Assembly (NCBI GenBank): GCA_002320555.1
Contig: DCJV01000013.1
Span: 15,168 to 36,896 of the forward strand
DNA: 21,729 nucleotides
Source: Ruminococcaceae bacterium UBA1691
Lineage (GTDB): Bacteria > Bacillota > Clostridia > Oscillospirales > Acutalibacteraceae
Reading direction: 5' to 3'
Shown: piece after piece, positions 8,708 through 15,921 of the stretch
How positions within the stretch are numbered: position 1 is the first letter of the stretch
How the letters are laid out: each line of letters starts with the position of its first letter
Translations under genes and position numbers: made by a program
Notes under the pieces: generated by a model
Seen by the model: the letters and a program-made list of their open reading frames with translations, nothing else
What the model was told of the DNA's origin: nothing
The model's database searches: none

Positions 8708-8731
8708 CATTTTTACTATTTCTATTATAAT
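8703..8731 (+). promoter_or_regulatory. Sigma-A-type promoter for the TetR-family gene
   Basis: TTGATC (8703-8708) and a perfect TATAAT (8726-8731) are separated by exactly 17 bp, inside the most AT-rich stretch of the window. Transcription would start near 8738, giving a leader of about 90 nt before ATG 8829. The position downstream of the terminator at 8342-8384 supports an independent transcription unit. Confidence 0.72.
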
Positions 8732-8782
8732 AATTTTAAAAACTGCTGTCACGCATCAGATTTTCACGTTTCGTCCGATATT

Positions 8783-8805
8783 CAACAATAGATTCGAAAT
8801 TGTTG
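8783..8805. repeat. Perfect inverted repeat in the tetR leader
   Basis: CAACAAT (8783-8789) and ATTGTTG (8799-8805) form a perfect 7-bp inverted repeat with a 9-bp spacer. The repeat lies in the predicted 5' leader, seven bases upstream of the SD (GGGGGAG, 8812-8818). It could be a second regulator-binding dyad or an RNA hairpin affecting translation initiation. Which of these applies cannot be told from sequence. Confidence 0.45.
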
Positions 8806-8828
8806 CGCAATGGGGGAGAAAAATAAAT

Positions 8829-9470
8829 ATGATGAAAGCGAATTCACAGGACAGACGTGTCAAGAGGACCAAAACATTGCTTCAAAAGACGCTGGTGGAG
8901 CTCATGCTTGAAAAGGAGGTCAGCCAGATTTCCGTCAAGGAGCTGACGCAAAGAGCGGATGTAAACAGAAGCACCTTTTATCTGCATTATCTGGATATCT
9001 ACGATATGCTCGAGCAGATGGAGAATGAATTTGTTGGAAGGGTGAAGGGCTTTTTTTGTGATTATTTCAATCCGCTTCCTACCTCGCCGCCAATTACGCT
9101 GTTCCTTCAGATTTCCCAGTGGCTCGAGCGGGATAAGGAGTATTATGTCAAGCTGCTGCGGGGGACGGCGGCCGCGCAGCTTTTGGAAAAGCTGCGTGTG
9201 CAGATTGTAGACGAATTCCTCCACATTCTGTATACGATCTTTCAGGAGGAGAATTCACTTGATCTGCGCACCCGCGTTAATTTTATCGTGTCCGGTACCA
9301 TCGGCGTGCTGCGTATGTGGGTGACGGAGGAAAATACCGGTTCCCTGCTGGAGTTATCCAGGACGATTGAGGATCTGCTGGAAAACGGCAGCATTCAGGA
9401 TTATCCGCAGAAGCTGCTTCTACACTATCCGGGGCGGTTGGGAATGCAAAAGAATCAGCAAAAGGGTTGA
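8829..9470 (+). CDS. TetR/AcrR-family transcriptional regulator
   Basis: This 213-aa protein is a predicted ligand-responsive DNA-binding repressor. The N-terminal helix-turn-helix is clear: RVKRTKTLLQKTLVELMLEK, then ISVKELTQRADVNRSTFYLHY (about residues 30-52) with the typical STFYLHY recognition-helix end. The rest is an all-helical C-terminal domain, apparently of the type seen in DhaS-like Firmicute TetR proteins (assignment from memory). I chose ATG 8829, the first of two adjacent ATGs, because GGGGGAG (8812-8818) is well placed and residue 1 falls just before the HTH. The open frame extends back to 8583, but that part is AT-rich, covers the promoter and has no SD. The stop TGA (9468-9470) is inside the -35 box of the his promoter. 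The target is unknown; candidates are its own promoter and the divergently unrelated neighbours, including the his operon. Confidence 0.9.
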   Translation: MMKANSQDRRVKRTKTLLQKTLVELMLEKEVSQISVKELTQRADVNRSTFYLHYLDIYDMLEQMENEFVGRVKGFFCDYFNPLPTSPPITLFLQISQWLERDKEYYVKLLRGTAAAQLLEKLRVQIVDEFLHILYTIFQEENSLDLRTRVNFIVSGTIGVLRMWVTEENTGSLLELSRTIEDLLENGSIQDYPQKLLLHYPGRLGMQKNQQKG

Positions 9471-9496
9471 CATAGCATTTTTTAATATGATATCAT
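9467..9496 (+). promoter_or_regulatory. Promoter of the histidine operon
   Basis: A consensus -35 TTGACA (9467-9472) is followed after 18 bp by TATCAT (9491-9496), a five-of-six -10 match. Transcription would begin near 9503, leaving only about 27 nt before the hisZ start, so there is no room for a T-box or histidine attenuator leader. The -35 overlaps the tetR stop codon. Control is therefore more likely by a DNA-binding repressor than by leader RNA. Confidence 0.72.
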
Positions 9497-9500
9497 GCTA
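9473..9500. promoter_or_regulatory. Inverted repeats within the his promoter (candidate operator)
   Basis: The arms TAGCAT (9473-9478) and ATGCTA (9495-9500) flank the spacer of the his promoter. The 10-bp perfect palindrome ATGATATCAT (9487-9496) covers the -10 region. Such nested dyads over a core promoter are typical of repressor sites. The cognate protein is not identified; a HisR-like factor or the adjacent TetR protein are both possible. Confidence 0.45.
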
Positions 9501-9529
9501 TCACGCTAAAGCAAAAGGGGGCCGTCATT

Positions 9530-10762
9530 TTGGCAATCAGACGATATGAGCGCGCCACGCCCGAGGGGACGCGCGACCTGCTTTTTGAGGAATGTGCGGC
9601 GCGCCGTGAGGTGGAGAGTACGCTTTCCCGCCTGTTCAAGGCGCGCGGCTATAATCGCGTAATTACGCCTACTTTAGAATTCTTTGACGTGTTTGACCGG
9701 GAGAGCGCCGGTATGCCGCTGGAAACGCTCTATAATGTGACGGATGCGCGCGGCAGGCTGATGGTTCTCCGGCCGGATAATACGCTGCCGATTGCACGCA
9801 TCGCGGCGACGCGCCTGCGGGACGAGACCATCCCGCTCCGGCTTTTTTATTCACAAAATGTCTTCCGGCGCAATCCAGGCCTGACCGGACGCAGGGACGA
9901 GTCGGCGCAGAGCGGCATCGAACTCATCGGCGCATCCGGCCTGCGGGCGGATCTGGAGATTCTCACGACCGCCGTTGACGCGCTCGAGCAGTGCGGCGCC
10001 CCGGATTTCCGCATTGAGATTGGCCATGCCGGTTTTTCCGGTGCCCTGTTTCAGGCGCTGGAGGCGGATGAAACGCTCCGGGAGGAGATTGCAGAGCTGA
10101 TTGAAATGAAGAACTACGCCGCTCTCAACGATGCGCTCGATCAGGCAGGCGATACGCAGGTCGCCCGTGCGATCCGTAGGCTGCCGCGCCTGTTCGGCGG
10201 CGAGGAAGTTCTGGATGAGGCAGCTGCCCTGTACGACGATCAAAGGGCTTTGGAACCGCTTTCCTATCTGCGGAACATATACCGGCTGCTGATGCAGCTT
10301 GGCTTACAAAATAAGGTGAATATCGACCTGGGGCTTGTCCACCGCGGGAATTATTATACGGGCGTCGTCTTCCGTGGCTATATCGAGGGTTTGGGTGTTA
10401 CAGTGCTCTCCGGCGGGCGGTATGACGGCCTGCTCGGCGAGTTTGGGAGCCCTATGCCTGCCACCGGATTCGGCGTGGAGGTGGATGCGCTCGCCTGCGC
10501 CATGTGCGCGCGGGGCGATGCCGCAGCGCCGAAAGCGGTCGACGTGCTGGTCTTTGGGGTTGATGGCTGTGAGGTGCGCGCTCTCTCCTATGCGCGTTCC
10601 TTAAACGAGCAGGGGCTCGTGTGTGAAAACTGCGTGCTCGATTCCGCCGAAGCAGCGCGTGATTACGCCGCTCGCAAGGGGATCGGGCGGCTTGACGTCG
10701 TTAAGGCCGAGAGCGTGGAGATCATCACCGTGAACGGTACGGAAGGGGGCGTGGCGCAATGA
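9530..10762 (+). CDS. hisZ: ATP phosphoribosyltransferase regulatory subunit HisZ
   Basis: HisZ is a catalytically inactive paralogue of histidyl-tRNA synthetase. It assembles with short-form HisG to give an active, histidine-feedback-regulated ATP phosphoribosyltransferase. The 410-aa protein shows class II synthetase-like segments: TPEGTRDLL (about residues 10-18), VLRPDNTLPIAR (79-90), LRLFYSQNVFRRN (103-115), and the glycine-rich SGGRYDGLLGEFG block near residue 300. It lacks a full HisRS anticodon-binding domain, as expected for HisZ. The start is TTG 9530 behind AAAAGGGGG (ending 9521), giving MAIRRYERATPEG. Its stop overlaps the hisG start by 4 bp (ATGA), implying translational coupling. 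It is the first gene of the his operon. Confidence 0.95.
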   Translation: MAIRRYERATPEGTRDLLFEECAARREVESTLSRLFKARGYNRVITPTLEFFDVFDRESAGMPLETLYNVTDARGRLMVLRPDNTLPIARIAATRLRDETIPLRLFYSQNVFRRNPGLTGRRDESAQSGIELIGASGLRADLEILTTAVDALEQCGAPDFRIEIGHAGFSGALFQALEADETLREEIAELIEMKNYAALNDALDQAGDTQVARAIRRLPRLFGGEEVLDEAAALYDDQRALEPLSYLRNIYRLLMQLGLQNKVNIDLGLVHRGNYYTGVVFRGYIEGLGVTVLSGGRYDGLLGEFGSPMPATGFGVEVDALACAMCARGDAAAPKAVDVLVFGVDGCEVRALSYARSLNEQGLVCENCVLDSAEAARDYAARKGIGRLDVVKAESVEIITVNGTEGGVAQ

Positions 10763-11391
10763 GGCCGATCCGAATTGCTCTGACCAAGGGCAGGCTCGAG
10801 AAAATGAGTGTGCAGCTCTTTACAAGGATGGGGCTTGACTGCACTGCGCTTATCGAAAAAGGGAGGCGGCTGATCCTGCCGGTAGGGCCCTATGAAGCGG
10901 TGCTCGCCAAGGCCGCGGATGTGATCACCTATATCGAGCACGGTGTGTGCGAGATCGGCATCGTCGGCAAGGATACAATTGTGGAAAACGGCACGAGCTT
11001 TTACGAGGTGACGGATCTCGGCTTCGGGCGCTGCCGGTTTGCGCTGGCGGGCCCTGCGGCAAAGGATTTTTTCAGCGGCCACAACGTCAAGCGCATCGCC
11101 ACGAAATATCCAAAGGTGGCCCGTTCCTATTTTGAAAGCAAGGGTATGGATGTGCAGATTATCAAGATCGAGGGCTCTGTGGAGCTCGCGCCCCTGCTGG
11201 GCCTTGCGGACGCGATCGTCGATATTGTGGAGACAGGCACCACCCTGAAGGAAAACGGGTTGGAAGTGATTGAAGAGATCATGCCGGTCTCCGCGCGCGT
11301 GATCGTCAACATGGCGAGCATGAAGCTGCGCCGCGAGGAAATCGAAACATTTTTGGAGCAGGTAGAACAGGCGAAGGAGGAATTGCAATGA
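10759..11391 (+). CDS. hisG: ATP phosphoribosyltransferase catalytic subunit, short form
   Basis: HisG catalyses the first step of histidine synthesis, ATP + PRPP to N1-phosphoribosyl-ATP. At 210 aa it is the short form (HisG_S) that lacks the C-terminal histidine-binding domain and depends on HisZ, which is encoded immediately upstream. Recognisable segments are ALTKGRLEK (about 7-15), GIVGKDTIVE (67-76) and the PRPP-binding signature DIVETGTTLKENGL (155-168). The start codon overlaps the hisZ stop (ATGA at 10759-10762), and the stop overlaps hisD in the same way at 11388-11391. Confidence 0.96.
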   Translation: MRPIRIALTKGRLEKMSVQLFTRMGLDCTALIEKGRRLILPVGPYEAVLAKAADVITYIEHGVCEIGIVGKDTIVENGTSFYEVTDLGFGRCRFALAGPAAKDFFSGHNVKRIATKYPKVARSYFESKGMDVQIIKIEGSVELAPLLGLADAIVDIVETGTTLKENGLEVIEEIMPVSARVIVNMASMKLRREEIETFLEQVEQAKEELQ

Positions 11392-12671
11392 TCCCGATTA
11401 CCCGCGCTGACGGAAAGGCGGAGCAGAAGCTCATCCGGCAGCTCAAAGCACGCAGCGGAGAGGTCGACCGCAAGGTGACCGCCGCCGTGACGGCGATTCT
11501 CGATAATGTCCGTCAAAATGGCGACCGCGCCGTGGAAAATTATACGCTCCAGTTCGACGGGCATCTGCCGGAGCATCTTCTGATCGAGCGCCCTGAAATG
11601 GAGGCGGCGCTCGACCAGTGTGATTCCAAATTTGTCTATGCCCTTTATCAGGCCGCCGCCAATATCCGCGATTTTCACGAGCGGCAGAAGCGGCAGAGCT
11701 TTCTCAACACGCTGAATAATGGCGTGATTTTGGGCCAGCGCGTGCGCGGTCTCAAGCGTGTCGGCCTCTATGTGCCGGGCGGCACGGCGGCCTACCCGTC
11801 GTCCGTCCTGATGAACGCGATCCCCGCAAAGATCGCGGGTGTGGAGGAGCTCATTATGGTTACGCCCCCGGCAAAGGACGGGAGCGCAAATCCGGATATC
11901 CTTGCGGCCGCGGCTGTTGCGGGCGTCGACCGGATTTACCTGATCGGCGGCGCGCAGGCGGTGGCGGCGCTCGCCTACGGCACAGAAACGGTACCGCGTG
12001 TCGACAAAATCGTCGGCCCTGGCAATATCTATGTCGCTACGGCGAAGCGGCTGCTCTACGGCACAGTGGATATTGATATGGTCGCGGGGCCGAGCGAGAT
12101 TCTGATCGTCGCGGATGAGACGGCGAAGCCCGCCTTTCTCGCGGCGGACCTGATGTCCCAGGCCGAGCATGATGTGCTGGCCTCCGCTATCTTGCTGACC
12201 ACCAGCGAGCGGATTGCCAGAGAGACGGTCGCCGCGCTCAAGCAGCAGGTGCGCTCGCTCTCCCGCCGCAAAATTATCGAGCAGTCTCTGCTGGACTACG
12301 GCGCGGTGATTGTCTGCCAGACGCTTGATGAAGCGATCGGCTTTGCCAATGAGCTGGCGCCCGAGCATCTGGAATTGTGTGTGGAACATCCGATGGAATA
12401 CATCGGCCGGATCGACAACGCCGGTTCTGTATTCCTCGGCAATTATTCTCCCGAGCCGCTGGGCGATTACTACGCGGGGCCGAACCACGTTTTGCCCACG
12501 AGCGGGACGGCGCGCTTCTTCTCCCCGCTGGGTGTGGACAGCTTTGTGAAAAAATCGAGCTTTCTCTATTATACGGAGGCCGCCCTGCGCGAGGCGAAGG
12601 ACGATATCGTCAAGCTCGCGGAAACGGAAGGGCTGACCGCCCATGCAAATTCCATCAAAGTGAGGTTTTGA
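11388..12671 (+). CDS. hisD: Histidinol dehydrogenase
   Basis: HisD carries out the last two steps, oxidising L-histidinol through histidinaldehyde to L-histidine with 2 NAD+. The 427-aa protein has the expected length. The zinc ligands known from E. coli appear at near-identical positions: Q258 and H261 (SQAEHD), D360 (LGDYYAG) and H419 (TAHAN). The catalytic pair E326/H327 is in APEHLEL. The signature region KIVGPGNIYVATAKRLLYG (about 207-225) and the AGPSEIL stretch are intact. The 4-bp overlap with hisG and the close junction with hisC point to a single mRNA. Confidence 0.97.
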   Translation: MIPITRADGKAEQKLIRQLKARSGEVDRKVTAAVTAILDNVRQNGDRAVENYTLQFDGHLPEHLLIERPEMEAALDQCDSKFVYALYQAAANIRDFHERQKRQSFLNTLNNGVILGQRVRGLKRVGLYVPGGTAAYPSSVLMNAIPAKIAGVEELIMVTPPAKDGSANPDILAAAAVAGVDRIYLIGGAQAVAALAYGTETVPRVDKIVGPGNIYVATAKRLLYGTVDIDMVAGPSEILIVADETAKPAFLAADLMSQAEHDVLASAILLTTSERIARETVAALKQQVRSLSRRKIIEQSLLDYGAVIVCQTLDEAIGFANELAPEHLELCVEHPMEYIGRIDNAGSVFLGNYSPEPLGDYYAGPNHVLPTSGTARFFSPLGVDSFVKKSSFLYYTEAALREAKDDIVKLAETEGLTAHANSIKVRF

Positions 12672-12673
12672 CC

Positions 12674-13741
12674 GTGGCATTTGCCCTCAATAATAAAATC
12701 AAAGCCCTGACTCCTTATGACCCGATCTGCGGGGAATATCCGATCCGGCTGGACGCCAACGAATCCTATATCCCGTTTCCCGATGAAATCCGCGCAGAGA
12801 TGGAGCGGGCGCTGGCAGACGTTGCGCTCAACCGCTATCCGGATCCGTATGCGGAGAAGGTCTGCAGCCTGTTTGCCGCTTTTTATGGGATCTCGCCTGC
12901 ACTTGTCACGGCGGGCGATGGCTCGGACGAGCTTATTTCCATCATTATGAGCGCCTTCCTGCAAAAAGGGGATAAAGTGCTTACCCTTGCGCCCGATTTT
13001 TCGATGTACCGCTTTTACACCGGCATCGTCGAATGCCCATGCGTAACGATGGAGAAGAACGCGGACTTCACCATTGATCCGCAGCGGGTGATCGACACGG
13101 CGAGAAATGAGCAGGTGCGGCTGATTGTATTTTCCAACCCCTGTAACCCAACCTCCGTAGGCCTTGCCGCGGACGATGCGCGTAAAATCATCCGCGGGAC
13201 GGACGCGCTGGTGGTGCTGGACGAGGCGTATATGGAGTTCTGGGATCAATCTCTGCTGGGCGAGGCGGCGCAGTATGACAATCTCATCCTCCTGCGCACC
13301 TGCTCCAAGGCGATCGGCCTTGCGGGCATCCGGCTGGGCTTTGCCGTGGCGAATGAAACGCTCACGCGCGTGATTCGCAGCGTCAAATCTCCGTATAACG
13401 TCAATTCCGTCTCGCAGGCGCTCGGCTGTGTTGCGTTTTCCCACCCGGAGCAGTTGAAGCGCAATATTGAGCGGCTCATTGAATCGCGAGAGGCACTTTA
13501 CGGCCTGTTTCAGTCGCTTGCCGCCGATTTCCCTGGCAAAGTAAAGGTGGTGCGGCCTGTCACCAATTTTATCTGGGCGAAATGCGAGCGGGCGGGCGAG
13601 CTGTTTGAAGCGCTTAAAAAACAGGGGATCATTGTGCGATGCATGGGCGAATACCTGCGCGTGACCGCCGGGCGCAACCATGAAAACCAAAAGGTGGCGG
13701 ATGCGCTCCGCGCCTTCTACACAGAAAACGAATCCGATTGA
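12674..13741 (+). CDS. hisC: Histidinol-phosphate aminotransferase
   Basis: HisC is a PLP-dependent class I/II aminotransferase that converts imidazole acetol phosphate plus glutamate to histidinol phosphate. I place the start at GTG 12674, giving 355 aa, because GAGG (12662-12665) is 8 bp upstream and the N-terminus (MAFALNNKIKALTPYDP) fits family members. TTG 12668 (which overlaps the hisD stop) is an alternative. The frame is open much further upstream, but that part lies within hisD and is not coding. Key residues are RLDANES (25-31), YPDPY (55-59), SNPCNPT (154-160), VLDEAYMEF (181-189), the Schiff-base lysine K212 in CSKAIGLAG, and R220. It lies 2 bp after hisD. Confidence 0.95.
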   Translation: MAFALNNKIKALTPYDPICGEYPIRLDANESYIPFPDEIRAEMERALADVALNRYPDPYAEKVCSLFAAFYGISPALVTAGDGSDELISIIMSAFLQKGDKVLTLAPDFSMYRFYTGIVECPCVTMEKNADFTIDPQRVIDTARNEQVRLIVFSNPCNPTSVGLAADDARKIIRGTDALVVLDEAYMEFWDQSLLGEAAQYDNLILLRTCSKAIGLAGIRLGFAVANETLTRVIRSVKSPYNVNSVSQALGCVAFSHPEQLKRNIERLIESREALYGLFQSLAADFPGKVKVVRPVTNFIWAKCERAGELFEALKKQGIIVRCMGEYLRVTAGRNHENQKVADALRAFYTENESD

Positions 13742-13766
13742 ATTGCGGAGAAAGGATGTCATCCAT

Positions 13767-14345
13767 ATGCGGACTTCGGAACAGATGCGCAGCACCAAGG
13801 AGACACGCGTGACCGTGCGCCTCGCGCTCGACGGCGGCGACGTCGCGATCGATACGGGGATCGGCTTTTTTGACCATATGCTGCAGGCCTTTGCCGTGCA
13901 CGGCGGCTTCGGGCTGGAGGTGGCCGTCAAGGGCGATCTCGAGGTGGACTGCCACCATACGATCGAGGATACGGGCATCGTGCTGGGCAGGGCGTTCTGT
14001 GAGGCGCTCGGCGATAAAAGCGGGATCGCGCGGTACGGCAGCTTTCTCATCCCGATGGATGAAACGCTCGCCTCGGCGGCAGTAGATGTCAGCGGGCGGC
14101 CCTTCCTTGTGTTCAACGCCACGTTTCCGGAGGAGCGCGTCGGCGGGTTCGACACCTGTATGTGCGGCGAATTCTTCCGCGCGTTTGCCATGAACGCGGG
14201 GATTACGCTGCATCTGAATGTGCCCTACGGCGGCAATTCCCACCATCAGATCGAGGCGCTTTTCAAGGCTGCGGCCCATGCGCTCTCGCAGGCGGTGGCC
14301 GAAAACGGCAAGGGGACGCTCTCAACAAAGGGCACGCTGGAATAA
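13767..14345 (+). CDS. hisB: Imidazoleglycerol-phosphate dehydratase (monofunctional)
   Basis: HisB dehydrates imidazole glycerol phosphate to imidazole acetol phosphate using a dinuclear Mn centre. The protein is 192 aa, the size of monofunctional IGPD, with no histidinol-phosphatase domain. Both metal-binding repeats are present: CHHTIEDTGI (H63, H64, E67) and NSHHQIEALFKA (H159, H160, E163), along with GIGFFDHML near residue 31. ATG 13767 follows AAAGGA (13751-13756). The frame is open back to 13680, but that part overlaps hisC. Its substrate would come from HisH-HisF, which is not encoded here, so IGP synthase must be supplied from elsewhere. Confidence 0.96.
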   Translation: MRTSEQMRSTKETRVTVRLALDGGDVAIDTGIGFFDHMLQAFAVHGGFGLEVAVKGDLEVDCHHTIEDTGIVLGRAFCEALGDKSGIARYGSFLIPMDETLASAAVDVSGRPFLVFNATFPEERVGGFDTCMCGEFFRAFAMNAGITLHLNVPYGGNSHHQIEALFKAAAHALSQAVAENGKGTLSTKGTLE

Positions 14346-14372
14346 ACAGATGTCAGAAAAAGGGGTTTTGTT

Positions 14373-15095
14373 ATGCTGATTTTTCCCGCGATCGATATCA
14401 AAAACGGGGCCTGTGTGCGGCTGTATCAGGGCGAGCTCGCCACCGCTGAGCAGGTAGCTGACAGCGCTCTGGAGGCAGCGAAAAGCTTCCGGGCGGCGGG
14501 TGCGGAATGGGTGCATATGGTCGACCTCGACGGAGCAGTCGAGGGTGCGCGCAAAAATACCGGCGTTTTTCTGGAGGTCGCCCGTGAGAGCGGGCTGAAG
14601 GTGGAGGTCGGCGGCGGCATCCGTACGATAGCGGATATCGATTTTTATCTGGAAAATGGGATTTCTCGCGTCATCCTCGGCTCCGTCGCTCTGCGCGACG
14701 CATCGCTTGTGCGGGAGGCTGTGGCGGCCTACGGAGAGAAAATTGCCGTAGGCATCGACGCGCGCGATGGGATGGTCGCAGCCGAGGGCTGGGTTGAAAC
14801 GAGCACGGTCAGCGATGTGGAGCTTGCCCGCCGCATGGAACAGGCGGGCGTGCGGTGCCTGATCTGCACCGATATCGCGCGGGACGGCATGCTCTCCGGG
14901 CCGAATATCGGGCAGCTTACCCGGATCCAGCAGGCGGTCGGATGCGATCTCGTCGCAAGCGGCGGTGTAACGGATCTCAGCGATATCATTGCCCTGCGGG
15001 ATTGCGGCCTCTATGGCGCGATCTGTGGGCGTTCGATTTACAAGGGGACACTGGATTTACGCCAGGCCATTCAGATAGCAGATGACAGACAATAG
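14373..15095 (+). CDS. hisA: Phosphoribosylformimino-5-aminoimidazole carboxamide ribotide isomerase
   Basis: HisA is a (beta/alpha)8 isomerase that opens the ribose of ProFAR to give PRFAR, the substrate of HisF. It is 240 aa long with the catalytic aspartates D8 (PAIDIK) and D129 (VGIDARDG) and the phosphate-binding loops VGGGIRT (79-85) and SGGVTD. These features, with the Arg-Asp-Gly segment TDIARDGML, identify HisA and not its paralogue HisF, which would show GRGAGE/KGxGEI-type features and synthase-specific aspartates D11/D130. ATG 14373 is preceded by AAAAAGGGG. The upstream gap from hisB is only 27 bp and contains no trace of hisH. Confidence 0.95.
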   Translation: MLIFPAIDIKNGACVRLYQGELATAEQVADSALEAAKSFRAAGAEWVHMVDLDGAVEGARKNTGVFLEVARESGLKVEVGGGIRTIADIDFYLENGISRVILGSVALRDASLVREAVAAYGEKIAVGIDARDGMVAAEGWVETSTVSDVELARRMEQAGVRCLICTDIARDGMLSGPNIGQLTRIQQAVGCDLVASGGVTDLSDIIALRDCGLYGAICGRSIYKGTLDLRQAIQIADDRQ

Positions 15096-15099
15096 ACGT

Positions 15100-15191
15100 C
15101 AGACTGTGGCGGCACGATGCGCAAATATGCAGTTAAAAAATTGCATCAGTGCGAAACGCATCAAACGCTTTGCCGCCTGTTGTGGGGTCTG
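15100..15191 (+). other. Nested inverted repeats in the hisA-hisI spacer (possible structured RNA)
   Basis: The 124-bp spacer between hisA and hisI holds four successive nested complementary arm pairs: CAGAC 15100-15104 with GTCTG 15187-15191; GGCGGCA 15108-15114 with TGCCGCC 15171-15177; GATGCG 15116-15121 with CGCATC 15157-15162; and ATGCA 15127-15131 with TGCAT 15142-15146 around a GTTAAAAAAT loop. Together they would fold into one long, bulged hairpin ending about 13 nt before the hisI SD. No matching riboswitch class is recognised. It may be an mRNA processing or stability element, a partial attenuator, a small non-coding insert, or a scar where hisF used to be. The pairing is visible; any function is inferred. 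Confidence 0.5.
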
Positions 15192-15219
15192 AAGTCTTTT
15201 TCAGAAGGGAGTTTTTTGC

Positions 15220-15543
15220 TTGGATTTATCCCAATATTTTGTCAAGAGCGAGTTGATCCCCGCCATTATCGTCGAAGAGGAGACGAATGAGGTGCTCATG
15301 CTCGCTTATATGAATCTGGAATCCCTTGCCAAAACGATGGAAACAGGGTATACTTGGTTTTACAGCCGTTCGCGCCAGAAGCTCTGGAACAAGGGTGAAA
15401 CTTCCGGCCATACGCAGAAGGTCCTTTCCATCCGCGCGGATTGCGACGACGATACGCTGCTCATCACCGTGCGCCAGACGGGCCCCGCCTGCCACACGGG
15501 CAGCCACTCTTGTTTTTTTAAAACCATCTGGGAGGAACAATAA
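15220..15543 (+). CDS. hisI: Phosphoribosyl-AMP cyclohydrolase
   Basis: HisI opens the purine ring of phosphoribosyl-AMP (third step of the pathway). It is 107 aa and monofunctional, with hisE as a separate gene directly after it. Signature segments are WFYSRSRQKLWNKGETSGH (46-64) and the metal site DCDDD (C75 with flanking aspartates), followed by C91 and C98 in PACHTGSHSCFF, the usual zinc cysteines. The start is TTG 15220, eight bases after GAAGGGAG (15204-15211). It follows the structured hisA-hisI spacer, so its expression could be set partly independently of the upstream genes. Confidence 0.95.
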   Translation: MDLSQYFVKSELIPAIIVEEETNEVLMLAYMNLESLAKTMETGYTWFYSRSRQKLWNKGETSGHTQKVLSIRADCDDDTLLITVRQTGPACHTGSHSCFFKTIWEEQ

Positions 15544-15546
15544 TCC

Positions 15547-15873
15547 ATGCAGGATGTTTTTCAGGAATTATACGACGTGATCCTTGACCGCAGGTTAAAC
15601 CCGCAGGAGGGCTCCTATACCTGCTATCTCTTCGAGAAGGGCACGGATAAGATCTTAAAGAAGGTGGCGGAGGAATCCGGCGAGACGATCATCGCCGCCA
15701 AAAACGGCGTGAAGGAAGATACCGTCGCGGAGATTGGCGATCTGCTCTTCCACCTGCTGGTGCTCATGGCGAATGAGGGTATCGACGTCTCTGACGTTAC
15801 ACAGGAGCTTGCCCGCCGCCGGCAGAAATCCGGCAATCTCAAGCAGTTCCATCAGGTGGATAAAAACACGTGA
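15547..15873 (+). CDS. hisE: Phosphoribosyl-ATP pyrophosphohydrolase
   Basis: HisE removes pyrophosphate from phosphoribosyl-ATP (second step). The 108-aa all-alpha MazG-like protein has the expected metal-binding acidic residues in KKVAEESGETIIAAKNG (E42, E43, E46) and VAEIGDLLFHLL (E62, D65). ATG 15547 follows GGAGG at 15531-15535, inside the end of hisI, and the genes are separated by 3 bp. This is the last histidine gene. The next gene begins 48 bp downstream with no terminator between, so read-through is possible. Confidence 0.95.
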   Translation: MQDVFQELYDVILDRRLNPQEGSYTCYLFEKGTDKILKKVAEESGETIIAAKNGVKEDTVAEIGDLLFHLLVLMANEGIDVSDVTQELARRRQKSGNLKQFHQVDKNT

Positions 15874-15921
15874 CCGGCCGCAGAATAAAACCGTTCCATC
15901 TCTTGCTGCGAGGTGTGCTCC

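Noticed and set aside
8583..8828. N-terminal extension of the TetR protein, including an Ile-rich membrane-like stretch
   Set aside because: The stretch coincides with the AT-rich promoter, lacks an SD, and the HTH begins properly from ATG 8829.
12377..12673. 99-codon upstream extension of hisC
   Set aside because: It overlaps hisD in another frame, and family members begin near GTG 12674.
11127..12680. 517-codon minus-strand open frame opposite hisD
   Set aside because: It is an exact shadow of hisG/hisD, whose conserved catalytic residues are all on the plus strand. Its translation is rich in His/Arg and unlike any family, a usual artefact in GC-rich coding DNA.
12569..14191. 540-codon minus-strand open frame opposite hisC and hisB
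   Set aside because: It is antisense to two well-supported enzymes, has no SD or domain, and spans gene boundaries.
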